Positions 62,470 to 64,000 of a DNA stretch of 64,000 nucleotides are shown in pieces. The DNA is from Lasioglossum baleicum (Eukaryota; Arthropoda; Insecta; Hymenoptera; Halictidae), in assembly GCF_051020765.1 (NCBI RefSeq), contig NC_134929.1, positions 22,458,135 through 22,522,134 of the forward strand, read 5' to 3'. The notes below the pieces were generated by a model, which searched no databases, was not told the DNA's origin, and was given only the letters and a program-made list of their open reading frames with translations. Numbering within the stretch: position 1 is the first letter of the stretch; each line of letters begins with the position of its first letter. Position numbers and translations under genes: made by a program.

Positions 62470-63178
62470 AGTCATGGCAAATTGGAGGAGATGTTTAAGT
62501 GGCCCCACCCTTGTGCATTTAATTTAGCATTCGGGAAACGATGTTTCCGATGGACCGTATCATAGGAAAAGGAAAGAAACAGACACAGCGGATAAACCCT
62601 TTGCGGACAAACGTTGCAAAAGAACGGAAATCGATGATCGGAGGAGGCAATATGGCATCGGAAAGCTTACGGGTATAGAAAATATCGGCAGGACTTTCGC
62701 TAATTACTTTCCGATTGACACGACGGCTTTATATTCATCAGTCATCCATGACAATTCGCCAGGGCCGCGTTCTCATCCGGCTTGGCTCTCTGCTGCAGTA
62801 TCGATTGGCTTCCCATTGGAATTGACACGCAACCGAATAATTGAAGGTGTCGGATGGCGAATATGTCCGGGACGTATTGAGATTTGTTCACGTCGGCGTT
62901 GCGTGGCGCGTGATGGTCCTGTCAATACCGGTTCCGAAGAAAATCAATTAACTCGACAGCGTTTACCGGTTCAAACGAAAATATACAACGATCGCTGCGC
63001 GTCTCGAAACTCTTTGCGCTTGACACTACCGCAACAGCCTCTGTCTATGTGGTTAAGATGGGGTTGGATCCATAGGGGTTGTAGAATTAGGGTGTGTGTA
63101 TACTTGGGAGATTTGGAACTAGAATCGGGGCTAATTAGGGGTGCTGGGGATAGGATTTACAGTCTATGGTCATAAAGA
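62470..63178. other. Non-coding stretch between two repeat copies
   Basis: No gene recognised. The last 120 bases are G-rich on the plus strand. The open frame at 62816-63175 shows no motif. Confidence 0.45.
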
Positions 63179-63375
63179 GACTGCGGATCTTTATGCATTT
63201 ATGAAGAAATTGGTTGGGTGAAATATAAAACAGTAAAAGATCTTAAAAAATCAAGAATGTTTTAATGTTGCTTTTAATGTAACAAAGTCGTTAAGGGATG
63301 AAATCAATTTTTATGTTATTCCTGCTTCCCACAATCAATCCAGAACATTTTTATTTTGCATAATGGTCCGCAGTC
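63179..63375. mobile_element. Short inverted-repeat element, GACTGCGGATC family
   Basis: 197 bp; ends GACTGCGGATCTTTATGCAT and TGCATAATGGTCCGCAGTC. TA on the right; GA on the left. The best representative of the main subfamily together with the reverse complement of 47828-48028. Confidence 0.85.
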
Positions 63376-64000
63376 TATTCATAAAACACATTTTAGACAT
63401 TTTTCTTACTGGTGGTTCTATTATTTTGTCGTAATTCAGACTAAACGGAATTTTTCCGAAATTTGGTGAACTAACACGTTCTAGCTATTTCAAAAATTCA
63501 TCATCAATTATACTAAGCGAGTAAACTGAACAACAACGGCTCGTACACAGGGGGAATGTCCCAAATTCCTGAAGAGCGTGTAAGAACATGCACCGTTTGA
63601 AGTGCGGTTGGCTTACAATTAGATTTAAGAAATAGTGGCGGATTAGCTGTTGAAGATGTCTGATTCTCGAGGAGGAGATTGTTGGGGATAAAGAAAGGGT
63701 GGATAGAGCGTGGGCGGGGTGCCAAAGAGAATTTCCACTTGGAGGCCCACGGCAGACGTATTCACGCGGCACCGGGATAATCGATTCCGTCGCAACAATG
63801 ACACCGACGACGGGACGCGTGCATACCGGATAGATCCGCAACGATCGTATTCAAACAACGGTAGCCGCAAACGAAAGCACTCGGGTCGTCTCGCCGAGAG
63901 AAATCTTTGCGAGAACGAAATCGGCTCGGGTTACCTGGGTAACCCTGGCAACTGATCGAAGAAAGGCAAAGGTAAACCGAGCCCCGGATGCTTTTCCCTG
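63376..64000. other. Non-coding end of the window
   Basis: Nothing recognised. GC-rich after 63700 with overlapping chance frames. Confidence 0.4.

Noticed and set aside
1..64000. CRISPR array, rRNA or bacterial operon features
   Set aside because: None seen; intron-containing genes show this is eukaryotic nuclear DNA. Searched by eye for common conserved insect microRNA seeds and found no exact mature sequence.

Overview
This window looks like nuclear DNA of a hymenopteran insect (bee, ant or wasp). The protein-coding exons are split by short introns with GT..AG ends. The sequence is locally rich in CpG, has no operon structure, and carries many short Tc1/mariner-type repeats flanked by TA. 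The species call is an inference from gene content and repeat style; nothing in the sequence names a species.

Four gene bodies can be supported well. (1) 902-3297 (+) is the main part of a Tret1-like facilitated sugar (trehalose) transporter in four visible exons; its first coding exon lies further upstream and was not found. (2) 3590-4087 (-) is a small two-exon gene of 111 codons, convergent with the transporter and not recognised. (3) 11786-15292 (+) is the complete coding part of Rab3, the synaptic-vesicle small GTPase, in three exons. (4) 37602-39633 (+) is the complete six-exon MYG1 (UPF0160) exonuclease-family gene. A fifth gene probably begins at 45846: one open first coding exon with a strong splice donor and no recognised partner exons in the remaining 18 kb.

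The rest is non-coding and repeat-laden. Two mariner-derived fold-back elements sit in introns of the transporter and of Rab3. A 684-bp palindromic element with a perfect 6-bp target duplication is also in Rab3 intron 2. At least six copies of a roughly 200-bp inverted-repeat element (ends GACTGCGGATC) are scattered from 6.7 kb to 63.4 kb. There are other fold-back repeats (24.2 kb, 25.3-25.9 kb, 41.8 kb), a LINE reverse-transcriptase scrap at 24.0 kb, several tandem duplications and microsatellites including (GA)36. Long stretches (6.9-11.5 kb, 26-37 kb, 48-62 kb) hold many chance open frames but no recognisable gene.

The genes do not form a pathway. Sugar uptake, vesicle traffic and a mitochondrial/nuclear RNase-type protein simply lie next to each other. 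The items most worth a second look are the paired fold-back mariners, the unrecognised small gene, the possible mitochondrial presequence of MYG1, the 41.8-kb hairpin and the orphan exon at 45.8 kb. I found no clear evidence of an entirely new biological system.
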